Source: Phoronis australis
Taxonomy: Eukaryota > Phoronida > Phoronidae
Assembly (NCBI GenBank): GCA_002633005.1
Contig: NMRA01000923.1
Span: 34,805 to 98,804, forward strand
Direction of reading: 5' to 3'
Length of the DNA stretch: 64,000 nt
Part shown: piece by piece, positions 10,902 through 22,523 of the stretch
How positions within the stretch are numbered: the stretch's first letter is position 1
Layout of the letters: each line of letters begins with the position of its first letter
Notes under the pieces: generated by a model
Database searches by the model: none
What the model was told of the DNA's origin: nothing
The model's input: only the letters and a program-made list of their open reading frames with translations
Program-made: the position numbers and the translations under genes

Positions 10902-11018
10902 CACAATTGTACTCATCAGAGCCATCTCGACAGTCGCGACGACGATCACAGCGACGCCTATTGTCAATACACTGACCAGAGCGACAGCGGAACTCAGCAT
11001 TGGTGCAACGATTTGATG
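10902..11018 (-). CDS. HSPG2: Perlecan exon: LDLa repeat 6
   Basis: LDLa module, phase 1 at both ends. The core is [20 protein letters not shown], then [16 protein letters not shown]. It has the highest arginine density of the thirteen repeats, nine arginines in about 38 residues, while the SDE acidic end is retained. The acceptor is TTTTTCCTTTAG and the donor GTATGTGT. Confidence 0.93.
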
Positions 11019-14000
11019 CTAAAGGAAAAATCAAATTTACATTTCATGGCAGAACCCTGAAAGCAATACCTTAAAACACTTAAAAATAAATCTCATTTGA
11101 ACCATTTGGCAAGACGGTCACAAAATGTGTGGCATAGCTTGACTACATTTGATTCACTCTCCCGGCGTTTAAGTTAGGTCAGCCGTCAACACCACCTGAT
11201 TGGTTTGTAAGCTGGAAGTCGTCAGAGGAAACCAATGAAACAAATGTTAAGGGTAGATTCGAGTTGCAATCCGTAGACCCAGATCATTTATAAAGCGGGA
11301 AGAAATCTTCACTTATGAAATTTCTAAACGTTGAGTTCAGTATCCCTTCAACATTTCAGCCAACCTCTTCAGTGGCGGCCATTTTATTAGGGATATGCTG
11401 GTAAGCTCACAAGCATAATTCCAGAAACACTCGCCTTTTCCACAAAATGGCAGTGATAAAATCTCAGGGACCAAAAGGACCATAGCCTGGACGCTTTTTT
11501 TGTCATAATTAATTTAAGTAAGCTACCTCATCAAAAGCGTGAAAAGTGAAAATAAACATCTTGGTTCATTTGGCAGTTCTTATCTTAATGACGTCAGCTT
11601 AACATGTGTGGGCAGGAAATTGGATGTCCACTGTTAGGAGAGAGATTCCGTACTTGGGACAGTCAATCTCAACGAAACTGCATAATGACTCGTGTGATTA
11701 TGTGTAGTCTCATGTGATCTTCGTCTTAGCAAGATTCTTACGGCTACCGAAATTACGCCGGGAGAATGAACACGAGTTTATCTAATCTAACCTAATCTGA
11801 CACACGAGCCACAGTTCATTTCCAGTAGGCATATAGAACTCTAGTTTGAATGTACATTTAATATATGCAGAGTATAGAATAAACATGTTCCAGCAAAGCC
11901 ATCACCAGTGGGGTAATAACAAATTTATTTTTCATCAAAATAGTGCAGGAGCAAGCAGTGTGCCCATGACCTGTCAATCTGCGTGGACCTGTCAATCACA
12001 ATATGACAGTGCTGCTCATAAGTCACAGGATGGCCCCAAAAAGACAAAATCAAAAATTAATTCTAAACATAAATCAATTTATTTTTGGTAGGGCTAAAAA
12101 TATGCAATCTTTGGGTGATGTTTCCACAAAGTATTTAAAATCATACGAGTCGAACTGACAGAGTTTGAAACTTTACAAGAAATTTTGCAGGTTTCTTTTT
12201 GGAGTCATTCTGTTGCATATAAAGATGTGATCCCAAGCTGCAGCCAATGTATATCTATCAATCTGAATGGTCCAGCTGTCAAAGCCAGGCTACCAACACT
12301 TACATATTGTTATCTCGAACAATTCTGCTACAAATTCAGACAAATGAAATGAACACAAGACCAGACAAACACTGGACACAGTAAAACATCAACAAACAAA
12401 GCAATTACAGCAACTTAGTTAACTCAAAATAAATGAGAAATCACATTAGGATAAGCTTGAGAAATTAAGTGAAGCTATCAGGCTTATAACACAGGCACTT
12501 GAGTTTATCTGTTCCTCGATCACATCACGATCACATCACGACTGACATCACTCACTTCTAAAAAAACATAAAGGTTGGACACCCACAATCTGCTCAAAAT
12601 TTCCAATCAAATATGCATGGAACTCTACAAAACCAGCACTGAACAAATCTTTGAATACTTTTTTCATTTGATCTCTTCCAATTGCCTTCAAGTGGTGATT
12701 TGACGACAGAAAATGTCAAAAAACACCAAAATCACAATTTCAAGGACCTCATTTTGTGACGCAAGACGTTGATGGCAGACGAGCATCCGGGTTGTTGGCG
12801 GACGACTCCCAAAGCAATTCCAGAGCTGTTTTCGCGCACCCACGAATGTTATTTGAGTGCCCTCCACGTAATTTAGTATCAATTTGAATGTAATTAAACT
12901 CTGATTATGCAAACATTGTTTATAACCCTGGAACCACGGGTTGCTGGCTTCTAACGCCTACTGCGAAATCTGCCATTCACCAATGATGATTTACCGCGAC
13001 TAAACGTGTGGTCAGACATCGGAAATGTTCGTTGTGCTTCAACAAAGAGTAGCATATAATGTCAAGATCAAACACAAGATATGCTGGTTCTTGCATATAA
13101 GTTCTAGGTTAAGGGTTAAAATGAGCTATATGAAACAAATTACACTTAAGTGGAAGGTTAATTTTAATAACCTCAATTATTGAAATTGGGGATAAATTTC
13201 TTGACTTTGACGAAGGGGTTGCTTGCTCAAACTCGAAATTTTGTCTTCAACAGGCGTGAAAGATAAAGCAGAACTGAAATCCGCCATGTTAACTATTTTA
13301 GGTCCTTGAATTCAGAGTTGTGAGTTTGTTTTGAAAATTTCGTCGCCAATTCACCACTCACAAGGATAATTTAATGAAATCTAGGAAAAATAAGTCTACG
13401 GAGGTTTATGCAATACCAGTCTGAGAAAGATGCAGGGAGATTTTATTTGGATTTGGGACAGTTGAAGTTGGTAGCCTCGGCTCGGCAAAGTTTTAGTGTC
13501 CAACCTTTATGTTTCTTATAGATGGTTATGAGTCATCGAGAAATTCGAGTGCCTGTGGCTTATAATAGATGTCACAAAACTCTATCATCAGCACCTAGCT
13601 TTAGTACAAAGCATGTTAATATATTATACAAAAACTCATATGATTAGATTGTCCAACTGCCACGACAAAGAAATTCTAAACGTGGGGAAGGGTCGGTAAA
13701 AGGAAACCCACTTATTCAGAGAAGAGACTCAGAGAAAAGGAACCCAACAACAGGAAGTCTCCACTCTTTTGTAAAATTAATTTCCAGACACATCACCACT
13801 TCATAAGGAATAATTTCATAATCCTAACTCTTCCATAAGAGTTCCTAGACAGTCCTCTTTTTAAACACACGAAACACTTAACATGAGAAGAGGGGACATG
13901 CTGTCAAAAACGAGTACTGAACATATTCTGTAATGGAACTATTAAATACAGATGGGATCAAAAACCTGAAGTGAAGATTGTTGTTAGTAAGAAAAAGGAA

Positions 14001-14508
14001 TTTTCTGAACAGATTTTCTTAGTGAACCCTTTAGAAAAGAGGAAATCAAATTGGAAAAGGCATTTTTGTAAGATATTTTGTCGAAATTGCACCTTTTTCT
14101 GGGGAAAGTAGTCATGATAAAGTCACCCATCAGTGGTAGCTCCCGCACACCTCTTCTGGGAGAAACCTCCAAGTTCAAAATCTACCAAACCGACAAAAGA
14201 CATAAACCTTTTTGGGGAGGAAAAGAGGGTAAAACATCAAATAGGCCGTGAATGGACTTTAAGCATTGGTCACGTTAGATCGAGTGTTCTAGCGTTCTTT
14301 AAAATCAGCAGTCACTACATCCAAAGAATGAGCAGCTCTTAAACCAACTGGTTTATCCAGTCTCACTGCACAAGAAATTAATAATCTAAAGCTATGGGCA
14401 AGACATTTTGCTGGGAAGCCTGTGTAAGATCGCAAAGCATGAAATACACCATTAGGAGTTCACACAATTCTGTGAAAGAGCTGTCAAAGGTTAAGGGCGT
14501 GAACTTAC
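11019..14508. other. Intron between LDLa 5 and 6
   Basis: The intron holds the hAT-like element described separately. The rest, including 11.1 to 12.4 kb and 13.6 to 14.5 kb, shows no coding exon or RNA gene that I can support. Confidence 0.6.
12490..13557. mobile_element. hAT-like non-autonomous transposon
   Basis: The element starts with CACAGGCACTTGA and ends with the inverted TCGAGTGCCTGTG. It is flanked by a perfect 8-bp direct duplication GCTTATAA (12482-12489 and 13558-13565), the target-site length of the hAT superfamily. Inner inverted segments, ACATAAAGGTTGGACAC and GTGTCCAACCTTTATGT, extend the similarity of the two ends to about 60-95 bp. The left end also carries a short GATCACATCAC repetition. 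No transposase is recognisable in the interior, so it would have to be moved in trans. A shorter relative lies near 22.1 kb. Confidence 0.82.
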
Positions 14509-14625
14509 TGCAGTCCAGCTCGTCAGACCGATCGCGACAGTGCGGATATCGATCACAACGCTGAGCTCGACTAATACAGGATCCATCTGAACAGCGGAAC
14601 TGGTCAGATCTGCAACGTCTTCTCA
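14509..14625 (-). CDS. HSPG2: Perlecan exon: LDLa repeat 5
   Basis: LDLa module with phase 1 borders. The core is RCRSDQFRCSDGSC, then ISRAQRCDRYPHC and RDRSDELDC. His stands where the calcium-binding Asp before the fifth cysteine is expected, so metal binding may be impaired. The donor is GTAAGTTC and the acceptor TTCTACTTGTCAG. It opens with RRRC, continuing the basic character of repeats 4 to 8. Confidence 0.92.
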
Positions 14626-15169
14626 CTGACAAGTAGAAGTAAGTGAACAGTAGAATGATGTTTTACTCCATTAGTTTACTAAGTAACTGATAGGTGGAGG
14701 CATGAGCTGGGCCCGATGTACTACCTCACGCTTATTACCGAGATGAAATGCTCGTCTATAACAGATGACACAGAGAGCAGAGGAAAAAATAAGAGAGAAA
14801 GTGAAGAATAAGTGACAAAAAGATAAATAATAACTAAAACGTAACATAATTTACTATGCTAAAGGGAGAGTTTGGAATAAAACCAGTTAGACAAAATAAA
14901 AAACTATAGAACAGAACAAAAGGAGAATACATTGGCAGACTTCAGTGACAACTTGATAGAAAAAAAAATAAGTTTCATTGTTAGGTTGATTAAAACCAAC
15001 TCCTATACTTAGTAATTTTATCTGTTCTCAGACCGATGGTGTAATTTTCCATATTATTTTGATTGCAACTTATAAGAAATGTTTGAATCTGAAACCATGT
15101 TTACACCGATGACTTCAAAATGATTTTACCGTAATTGTTTGGGGTTAATTCGATTTAGGAAGGGTAACA

Positions 15170-15268
15170 GTCACTTACAGGTATCCCACATTCTGAGAAC
15201 CAGTTTTCTCCACTGGATATCGGGCATCAAACTGGTTCTCAAATATGGGACCCCTATAAGTGACTATT
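15170..15268. mobile_element. Palindromic 90-bp element, copy 1
   Basis: The sequence GAGAACCAGTTTTCTCCACT, a short ATATCGGGCATC centre and AAACTGGTTCTC form a foldback. Outer flanks GTCACTTACAGG and CCCCTATAAGTGAC extend the inverted symmetry. Related copies occur near 41.5, 53.7 and 59.8 kb. It has no coding capacity and looks like a miniature inverted-repeat element. Confidence 0.75.
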
Positions 15269-15647
15269 GCCAAATGGACCTAATCAAAACCAATCCTTAC
15301 TCTGTGAAAAGTGCACAACAGAATCAATTGGACGTAGGTGGGGGAAGCCATATTTTCCGGTATACTTGCACATGTGCAGATCTAAGTTTCTGTGTCTACC
15401 TTTGGCCAAGATCGTTGGAAAACAGTAGCAATCTTTTCCAGCACCTCATCGTCATCATGAGAATATTAACCAAATAAAAACTAAACATGACCTTGAAAAC
15501 AATACAACTGCTCGTCATTTATAACAGGAAGCACTTGCCAGCGAGATGAGAAATGAGCATGCAGCACAGTCCCTAAACCAATATTGTTTTTGTAATGTAA
15601 ACAGAGAGATGAAGCAACCTAAGCTGATCAGTACGTCGATTCCTAAT

Positions 15648-16009
15648 TTCATCGGTGTAAACGAGGTATGAGAAAATGCCAAAATTTTGAAACATCACAG
15701 TGTAAACGAAGTATAAGAAGTGCCAGAATTTTGAAACATCATCGGTGTAAACGGGGTATGAGAAAGTGCCAGAATTTTGAAACATCATCGGTGTAAACGA
15801 AGTATAAGAAAGTGCCAGAATTTTGAAACATCATCGGTGTAAACGAGGTACGAAAAAAGAATTTTGAAACATCATCAGTGTAAAAGACGTATAAGAAAGT
15901 GCCAGAATTTTGAAACATCATCGGTGTAAACGAGGTACGAGAAAGTGCCAGAATTTTGAAACATCATCGGTGTAAACAAGGTATGAGAAAGTGCCAGAAT
16001 TTTGAAACA
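15648..16009. repeat. Minisatellite of 46-bp units, eight copies
   Basis: Eight head-to-tail units of CATCATCGGTGTAAACGAGG, then TATGAGAAAGTGCC and AGAATTTTGAAA. One unit has a 5-bp internal loss. The array is intronic; minus-strand translations are simple repeats and not genes. Confidence 0.95.
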
Positions 16010-16755
16010 AGAGGAGGAATTTTAAGTAGTAAACTGTTCCATTTCAAAACCTATAAAGCACATCATACAAAGTAGAGTGGAACAAGAGTCGTCTATCTAC
16101 TGTAGTCATTTTGACAAGATAAAAAAAATCAAATGCTTGAGGTTATCCCTACATGTATTCAAACATGATGCTGTAACATTTCTGAAATGCTCTGAGCAAT
16201 GTTTAGAGAACTTGAGCCATGTTTGTAAAGCTCAGAGTCGGGCATGTTTAAAATACAGAGCAATGTTTGAAAACCATATCCTTTTCTCCTTTACAACACA
16301 AATAACTGAAACAGTATCACATAGTGGTAATTGTACTTAATTCTAGTGTTGTAAATTGATACCAACATGCTCTGCAAGTGAAAATAATGTGCAACTACAG
16401 CTGTCTGTGTAGTGTTAGGGTATTTTGATTTACAAAGGTATTTTGGAAAAAGTGAACTCTAGTTTTAGAGGGGATAAAATTTAACCAATTGTCTACAGCA
16501 GTGCAAGTGGTTGAGAACAGGTATGTTTATCTATAAATACTATAATTTAACAAATATGCACAAAAGGAAAGTCTCTTAGTAAAGCCATGTGTACTCACTA
16601 TCATACGTTAAATGACTGGGATGAACTACTATGATGGGAAATAAAATCAAGGCAGTTAAGAACTAGTGCCAATAGTAACAGGCCTAGTAGAAGGAATGAA
16701 GACAGTGATGAAGTGAATAAGGGCCACTGGTGAGGTCGGGAGACATGCCACTCAC

Positions 16756-16902
16756 TACAGCGTCGCTCATCGGAGCGATCAGAACAGTCAGGATACCCAT
16801 CACAGACACGACGCCGGTCAATACACTCAGAGGTAGTTTGACAGCGGAAGTAGCGATTGGATGGGAGACAGGGGGATATCCGCTTATGGCTAAAGAGGAG
16901 AG
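16756..16902 (-). CDS. HSPG2: Perlecan exon: LDLa repeat 4
   Basis: A complete LDLa module with a longer leader. Two acceptors are possible; the upstream one (GTCTCTGTAG) gives the phase 1 entry shared by all LDLa exons here, whereas the inner CTCTTTAG would shift phase. The core is CLPSNRYFRCQTTSEC, then IDRRRVCDGYPDC and SDRSDERRC. All calcium ligands are present. The donor is GTGAGTGG. Confidence 0.9.
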
Positions 16903-19604
16903 CTACAGAGACAAATCATAAGGTGATGACAATGAGCGGAATGGAGTTTCTTGCAGAAGAAGACGCAAGACATTCAGAAACAGGCAATGCTTAGAAATGA
17001 GGAAGCCTCGGATTAGAAACATTTTCAGTAGATGTACCACTAAGCTGAGGGAACAACCAACAAAGGAATTCATTATTACCATGGAACTAAATGAAAAAAT
17101 GATTAGTAATATGCTAGTTTGACATAAGCAACAGAAAAGACAAAAATGTGTTGTCAATCTCTGCATGAAAATTTTATACCCAACTTAGTGCAATGGTAAA
17201 ATGAGTAGCAGCAATGAGTAAACATCAGTTTAATTTGATCTAATAAGTAATTACAGAAGATCGCATAACTTAAAATGAGCGGTCCTTATTGGAGGACATA
17301 TTAGCTGTGTTATCATATATTGTGGTACTGTACACGGCTATAATGAAGAGTTGTGGAAAAGTCAGTTACATCAACAGAGGTGTCCGGCTAGCAGGATAAC
17401 ACAGGAAATGATTAGGTATAATGATGCCAATTGTTTTGTTTAGACAAGTTGAAGCACACTGCCACACACACATTCATACTGCATGTAATGCAACACTTTG
17501 TTTAACAAAAGCAACATCTTCAAATTAGACAAGCCTCTCAAAGCTGAAATTGAAAATAACTCTAACCATGACAAGCACAACAGACACATATTTCATAAAG
17601 CATCAAATGGAATGCACAGGAAAGATGATGTGCTTCACAACTGTGAAGCCCAAAATTGTGAAGCCCAACCCAATTTAAAACATTAAGTAGTGTGTCAGTC
17701 AAATCATAATCTATGATGTCCATGAAACCTAGTTCCTGAACATCTACTACCTTAAAGCCTTTTCATACTAACTTAACTACGCTACCAGAGGAGTGTCGTG
17801 AACTGTGAAGTTAGTTAAGCTTTCAAACCAGCTTCGGAATTTAGCGGCCACCACAGTTATCACACTGTTCGTATAATCCAAGATATCGAAAGGTTTCAAA
17901 TTTAGAAGTATCATATACTGGTTGGATAATAAAAGAAATGATTAACATCAGAATGGTGAATATTTGGAAAAATGATGAAATAACAACATGTGCCGTTACG
18001 ACACCTGTTGATAGTTCTTGCGACATCGAACCTAATTATTGATGCTGCAGCAAAAGATCAACACACCACTGGTAAATCCACCCAAGTTGTCCAGTCGTTA
18101 TTTTTGATCAAAAGACCGAAGTGAACCGTTCACAACGACCGACACTCCACAAAACACCAACGCGTTGCTTTTGGTGTGAAAGGCTCTCTAGGCTACTAAG
18201 AAAACAAAGTATGCAGAGGCATGCGTTTCAAGATGAGTCAAAACATAAAGAAGGCTGAAATAACTAATAGCACACTCCTGTTTAAATCAACAAATATAAG
18301 TAAGCTGCACATAACTAATCAGTTACAATGTCCCAATAGATGCAGCAAAGGACATTGTTAGATCAATGCAGACAGTTGTTATGATCATAGCAATGTTTAC
18401 CAGATGTTGCTTCTAGATGAAAACCTTCAGAACCAGCTACAAAAAGCAGGTAACGCTAGACAACACTGACCGCAAACTTAAACAGCTAGTTAGACTTAGC
18501 AAAAAGCATTTTAATGTTAAGAACACTTTTAACTGCATTGCTATATAAGGTTGGAGGTGGATTCGTAATACCGTACTCGTCCAAGTTATGCCCACTTACT
18601 AATTTTCCAAATTATATTTAAATGCAGTTGTTTGGTAACAGGCCAACTATGAACTTATGAATTTGAGACTTAAGATTCCTCAAAGCATAATAGCATAATG
18701 AATATTCATTTCACCGCCCAAAACGCATGCTTTCACTCACAAGCAGCATTATGTCCAATTTTTACTTAGTTCTTGCATGTAAATTGGGTCACATAAGTAC
18801 GACTCACCTGTCGTCGACCCTAATTGGCAGTTTGGGGAAACTGACAACACCAACTTTGCGAAATGTTTTCCTTTTAATGCTCACATTCAGCTTCAAGTAT
18901 TCAACGCGAATTTTAAGATTTTTAATTTGAACACACTAGGCAATAACCAAGAAAAGTACGATAATTATTTTACTCATTTTTGTGTAAAAAAACATGTACA
19001 AACAATAGGTTGAACTACCTAAGAATGACTATGAGTGAGAATGGCATATGGGAAGTGTCAAAAAATTTCAAGCTAATTCATGAGAATGTCATCTGGGAAG
19101 TGTCAAAAAATTCAAGCTAATTTAGTATATCTTAACTGGATGTCACCACAGGAAACTATTGGAGGGATTACAGGGATGGCTTAAAGCATATTTAGCATCT
19201 GTAAAAGTCCTTATTAGTAGACAAATGAAGAACAGAGTCTAAAAATATATGTATAAACATAATTTTACACTTATCGACTTGGTGATCACATAGCCATGAA
19301 TTCCTGGCTAACTTTTTTTCTTAAAATTTGGAAACAGTTGTATTTCAATATTTTCAAAATTTGACTTAGGTTAGACAGTAAGCTTTTGTTTTGTTGTGAA
19401 TGATAATTTTGACAATAAAATAATAAATACAAAACGATCCTTATTGCATTTGAGATAAAAGGCACAAAATACAAAAACGATTCACGAACCATAGACTTAT
19501 ACATTATTTCTCAACATATTGTAGCCAAGTGTACGAACCTCACACTCTACGTAAAAATAATCGTATGGTTGTAATTATTTTGTCACAGTTAATGCAGTAC
19601 ATAC
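16903..19604. other. Intron between LDLa 3 and 4
   Basis: About 2.7 kb with no supported exon. It includes a duplicated 45-bp phrase near 19040-19130 (GGGAAGTGTCAAAAAATT). Otherwise I see nothing. Confidence 0.55.
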
Positions 19605-19733
19605 CACAGTTGACTTCATCGGAGCCATCACTGCACTGAGATGTTCCATCACACTTCTGAGAGGCAGGGATGCAAGACTTGTCACCACAGGTAAATTCAG
19701 TGTCTGAATCACACTCCTGTGTTCTGCCTGAAG
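19605..19733 (-). CDS. HSPG2: Perlecan exon: LDLa repeat 3
   Basis: LDLa module, phase 1 at both ends. The core is [15 protein letters not shown], then [13 protein letters not shown] and SDGSDEVNC. Two alternative acceptors six bases apart (GTACAG and CTTCAG) are both phase 1 and differ by two residues. This is the first perlecan exon after the 16-kb interval that contains the membrane and integrin-type blocks; its entry phase matches the exit phase of both LDLa repeat 2 and the integrin-type beta-tail exon. The donor is GTATGTAC. Confidence 0.92.
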
Positions 19734-21445
19734 CTGTACGAGGAAAACAAAGATAGGAATTAGAAAAAAGTGCAGGTGTCATAAGTTAAAATGATCAAGC
19801 AATTAATGCTATGGTGTATTAGTTTCTGATGACTATAAACATGGAATATATCGAGATTGTACATGAAACACTCATGTTATGGAAAATATAAATTCAATAT
19901 TACCCTGTTCATAATACCCCAAACCCACACCCAAGTTAAAACAGGAACAGCTTGTTCGGGTGGAAGTCCTAATGTAAACACAACTTCCTCTGGAACAACA
20001 TGACATTGCAAATCCAAGGGACATCCTGCATTCAAACTTCTCTTTTGCACAGGTACAAAAAAATTCATGAATGACTCTACCAATTGGAAAGTTTAGAAAG
20101 TTAACACACTACTGAGCAGAGTCTAACTGTATACTACAACCCACTAAGCCTTTACTTCTTTCTGTCAGCACTATAGAACACTGCACTGCAATGGTGAACT
20201 AATTTAGATGTAAACTAACGATTTGAATGGCAACAGTCAGATGAGAACGTACACTATGGATGTGCACCATTGTAAGTAAATTCAGAATTGTGCATAAATA
20301 CAATACTAACAGTAGCCCAGTGGTACTTTGGGATACTGATTATTGGATAAACGTCTCCTCCATTTGAGTGGGCAGTCTTCCATACTGACATCTTGTTGCC
20401 TTCAAAAAGTCAGAGTACCAACGTCTCTTTTCAAAAATACTAACAACAATAAAGGCAAACATGTATACATAAGTACTTCATTCCCACAAAACCACAATAA
20501 GAGACAACAGAAGAGAAATGTTTTATTTCACAGTTCAAAATATACAAATGAAAAAATAAAGAATTGAGGATAAGCAAGTACAGTTAAAGAGGCCTGAAGT
20601 GTGAAAACATGTAAATGATACCTTTTAAACAGCTTGTGGTGAACCTATTTCATTGCGATGATAAAGGGAGTTATTCACCTTGCATAATGCAAGAATTTCT
20701 AGAAAACAATCGTCAACATTCGCTACTTTTGGAACACAGAATGAACTATGCACTTTCATCCCAATAGTTTTCAAATTCCCCGCCTCTAATAATATACATA
20801 AGTGCATAGCACAAAGAATTTCCACGTAAACATTTCCCAAGTGCATAATCGCCATTGTTTTGTTTACATTAAAGGATACATTTTCCATATAAGTGAAATG
20901 TGCTAAGTCTAAGTCTTGCCAAACCAAATAAGGTGACATACTTTCGTGTTCAGCAAGAAAAATCAACGAAATGATGAGCATCTGACAGTCACTTCTTTTT
21001 TTAAATTTGAAACTAAACAAAAAATGCTTTGACACGCACAGAATTTCAAAATCTTTACAAACAAAATGCAAAAATATCTGGTGAACAGTTCGACTTGTGT
21101 TTCAGTGGCAAAGAACCACTTTGAATAATGCAATTTAGTCCATTTTCTGTGTTATGTCACTTTTAAGACAAAGACACAATCTAAGACAAATGTAACAGCA
21201 CTACCACAGCAATATTTGCAAGTTAAAATATAAATATGTTAACAGCGTATAAAAGCAGATATATTAACACTGCACAAAAAAATCAAGACACGTTAACACT
21301 GTAGTAGAAAATGAAGATATAATAACATATAGAAGCAAAGAACTGACAAGGCAGTACAAACAATAACAGAAATTTCAGCTGGTACATTGTCACACAAGAG
21401 ACTACATAGGAAACAAGAACAAGGAATACACCACAATAGAATTAC
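19734..21445. other. Interval between the beta-tail exon and LDLa 3
   Basis: Apart from one ambiguous candidate exon near 20.0 kb, I see no supported exon. I searched the minus strand for an integrin membrane segment and an NPxY tail and found none. A 148-codon open frame at 20625-21071 has no recognisable domain and its length is near what chance gives. Confidence 0.5.
19905..20056 (-). other. Candidate exon with two open frames
   Basis: A good donor (CAGG then GTAATATTG) lies about 145 bases below possible acceptors after a T-rich tract. Two frames are open. One is cysteine-rich (FECRMSLGFAMSCCSRGSC, then TSCSCFNLGVG) and can be phase 1 at both ends. The other reads CPLDLQCHVVPEEVVFTLGL, then PPEQAVPVLTW, which is protein-like. 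I cannot choose, and neither matches a family I recognise. It sits directly upstream of LDLa repeat 3. Confidence 0.3.
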
Positions 21446-21571
21446 TGCAACTATAACCTGTTCTTTCAGCTTGTATTTGATATTCTCTGTTTGCAGTGTC
21501 AAAATTGAATTGGAACTTGAATTCAACCTTATCTTCGTTGATGAACGTGCACCTCTTTAACTCTGGAGACT
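21446..21571 (-). CDS. Integrin beta-tail domain exon (second half)
   Basis: It enters in phase 1 after a CATTTTCAG acceptor. The translation ESPELKRCTFINEDKVEF, then KFQFNFDTANREYQIQAERT, matches the strand-rich end of the integrin beta-tail domain, where family members have a Cys, an aromatic-rich F-x-F-x-Y segment and a final Cys before the membrane. The family's second cysteine of this region is Val here. Two phase 1 donors exist: GTTATA and, twelve bases on, GTAATT, which keeps a final Cys (GYSC) and is preferred. No transmembrane segment follows. Either exit is in frame with perlecan LDLa repeat 3. Confidence 0.68.
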
Positions 21572-21958
21572 CTGAAAATGAATACCAAAATATCAATAAA
21601 TGGAAGAAGCACATAGGTGGATCCATTAACAAAAGATAACATCAAGGTAGACATGGGAAAGGCATCAACAAACGCCAAAAGAAAACGGACAAACTTCTGT
21701 CTCCCCATTATGATGATCAAGTCTGCCAAAAGATTTTTTTGGCTTATAAAACCTGAAAATGATGCCATGACTCATCATTCAGACTGTATCATCATCTCAC
21801 GATGTTCTGAGACCGCTACAATAGCCCATTATAATAGTGCATAACGTTGACCCAATTCCAGTGTCCATGTGGATTACACTAGGTGGCACCTTGGCAACTT
21901 TGGAAGCTGTGGAATGGCGAAGGTAAAAAAATGCAAAAAATTAAGCCAACTTTTATTA

Positions 21959-22523
21959 GGGCTGTTCCAGTAAAATCTGTATGGGAGGGGGGAAGGCACC
22001 TTTTTTTCACACCCACCACCCATATTTTTCATTTATTTCTTCAGCCTACCACCCGTAACTTTTTATAAGTTTGAAATGCAACCACCCGTAATTTTTTTTT
22101 GTTCTTGTGGTTGACTGCACAGGCGCTTGAATTTATCTGTTCCTCCATCACCACTAACGTCATTCATTACTAAGAAAACATTCGTTTCTTATATATGGTT
22201 ATTAACCATCGAGAAATTCGAGCACCTGTGGTTAAATGGTGTTATGGGCATGCGGATGAGGAGATCGGAGGGAATGAAAATGTCGGAGCTTTTTGCAAGT
22301 TGCATTTTTGTTTCAGTTTTTGATTCTGTGCGGATTGTTTATACAATTTACTAAAATTACCCACCATCAAACATTTATGGCCCAATGAAACAACAAAGAC
22401 CTGTAAATTTTTATTTTTTTGAAGTACGACCACCAGCCATTTTGAATTTAAATCAAACGCAACCACCCATAAATTTTTATTTCAGTTGCCTTCCCCCCCA
22501 AACAGATTTTGCTGGAACAGCCC
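21959..22523. mobile_element. Foldback element with TTA target duplication
   Basis: The ends are inverted copies: GGGCTGTTCCAGTAAAATCT at the left and AGATTTTGCTGGAACAGCCC at the right, continuing into GGGGGGAAGGCA against TGCCTTCCCCCC. TTA flanks both sides. The interior is T-rich with repeated CCACCCGTAA or CCACCCATAA words and contains a small hAT-like relic. No coding capacity is seen. The right half is repeated by the 870-bp duplication. Confidence 0.72.
22118..22230. mobile_element. Miniature hAT-like relic nested in the foldback element
   Basis: The ends CACAGGCGCTTGAATTTATC and AAATTCGAGCACCTGTG match those of the 12.5-kb hAT-like element, as does the interior CTGTTCCTCCATCAC. About 950 bp of the longer element's interior is missing. 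A clear 8-bp target duplication is not preserved. Its position inside another element implies later insertion. Confidence 0.6.

Larger units (their letters stand above)
14626..16755. other. Intron between LDLa 4 and 5
   Basis: It contains one copy of the 90-bp palindromic element near 15.2 kb and a 46-bp minisatellite at 15.65 to 16.0 kb. I see no exon. A plus-strand open frame across the palindromic element is not coding. Confidence 0.6.

Noticed and set aside
15648-16009. Regular repeats considered as a CRISPR-like array.
   Set aside because: Units are head to tail with no unique spacers, in an animal intron; it is a minisatellite.
18765-18800. A minus-strand DPIY-like sequence as a possible integrin cytoplasmic NPxY motif.
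   Set aside because: The context lacks the HDRREF and W-D-x-G-x-N motifs of integrin tails, and no membrane segment is near.
20625-21071. A 148-codon minus-strand open frame.
   Set aside because: No domain, no convincing splice context, and a length expected about once by chance in a window of this size and composition.
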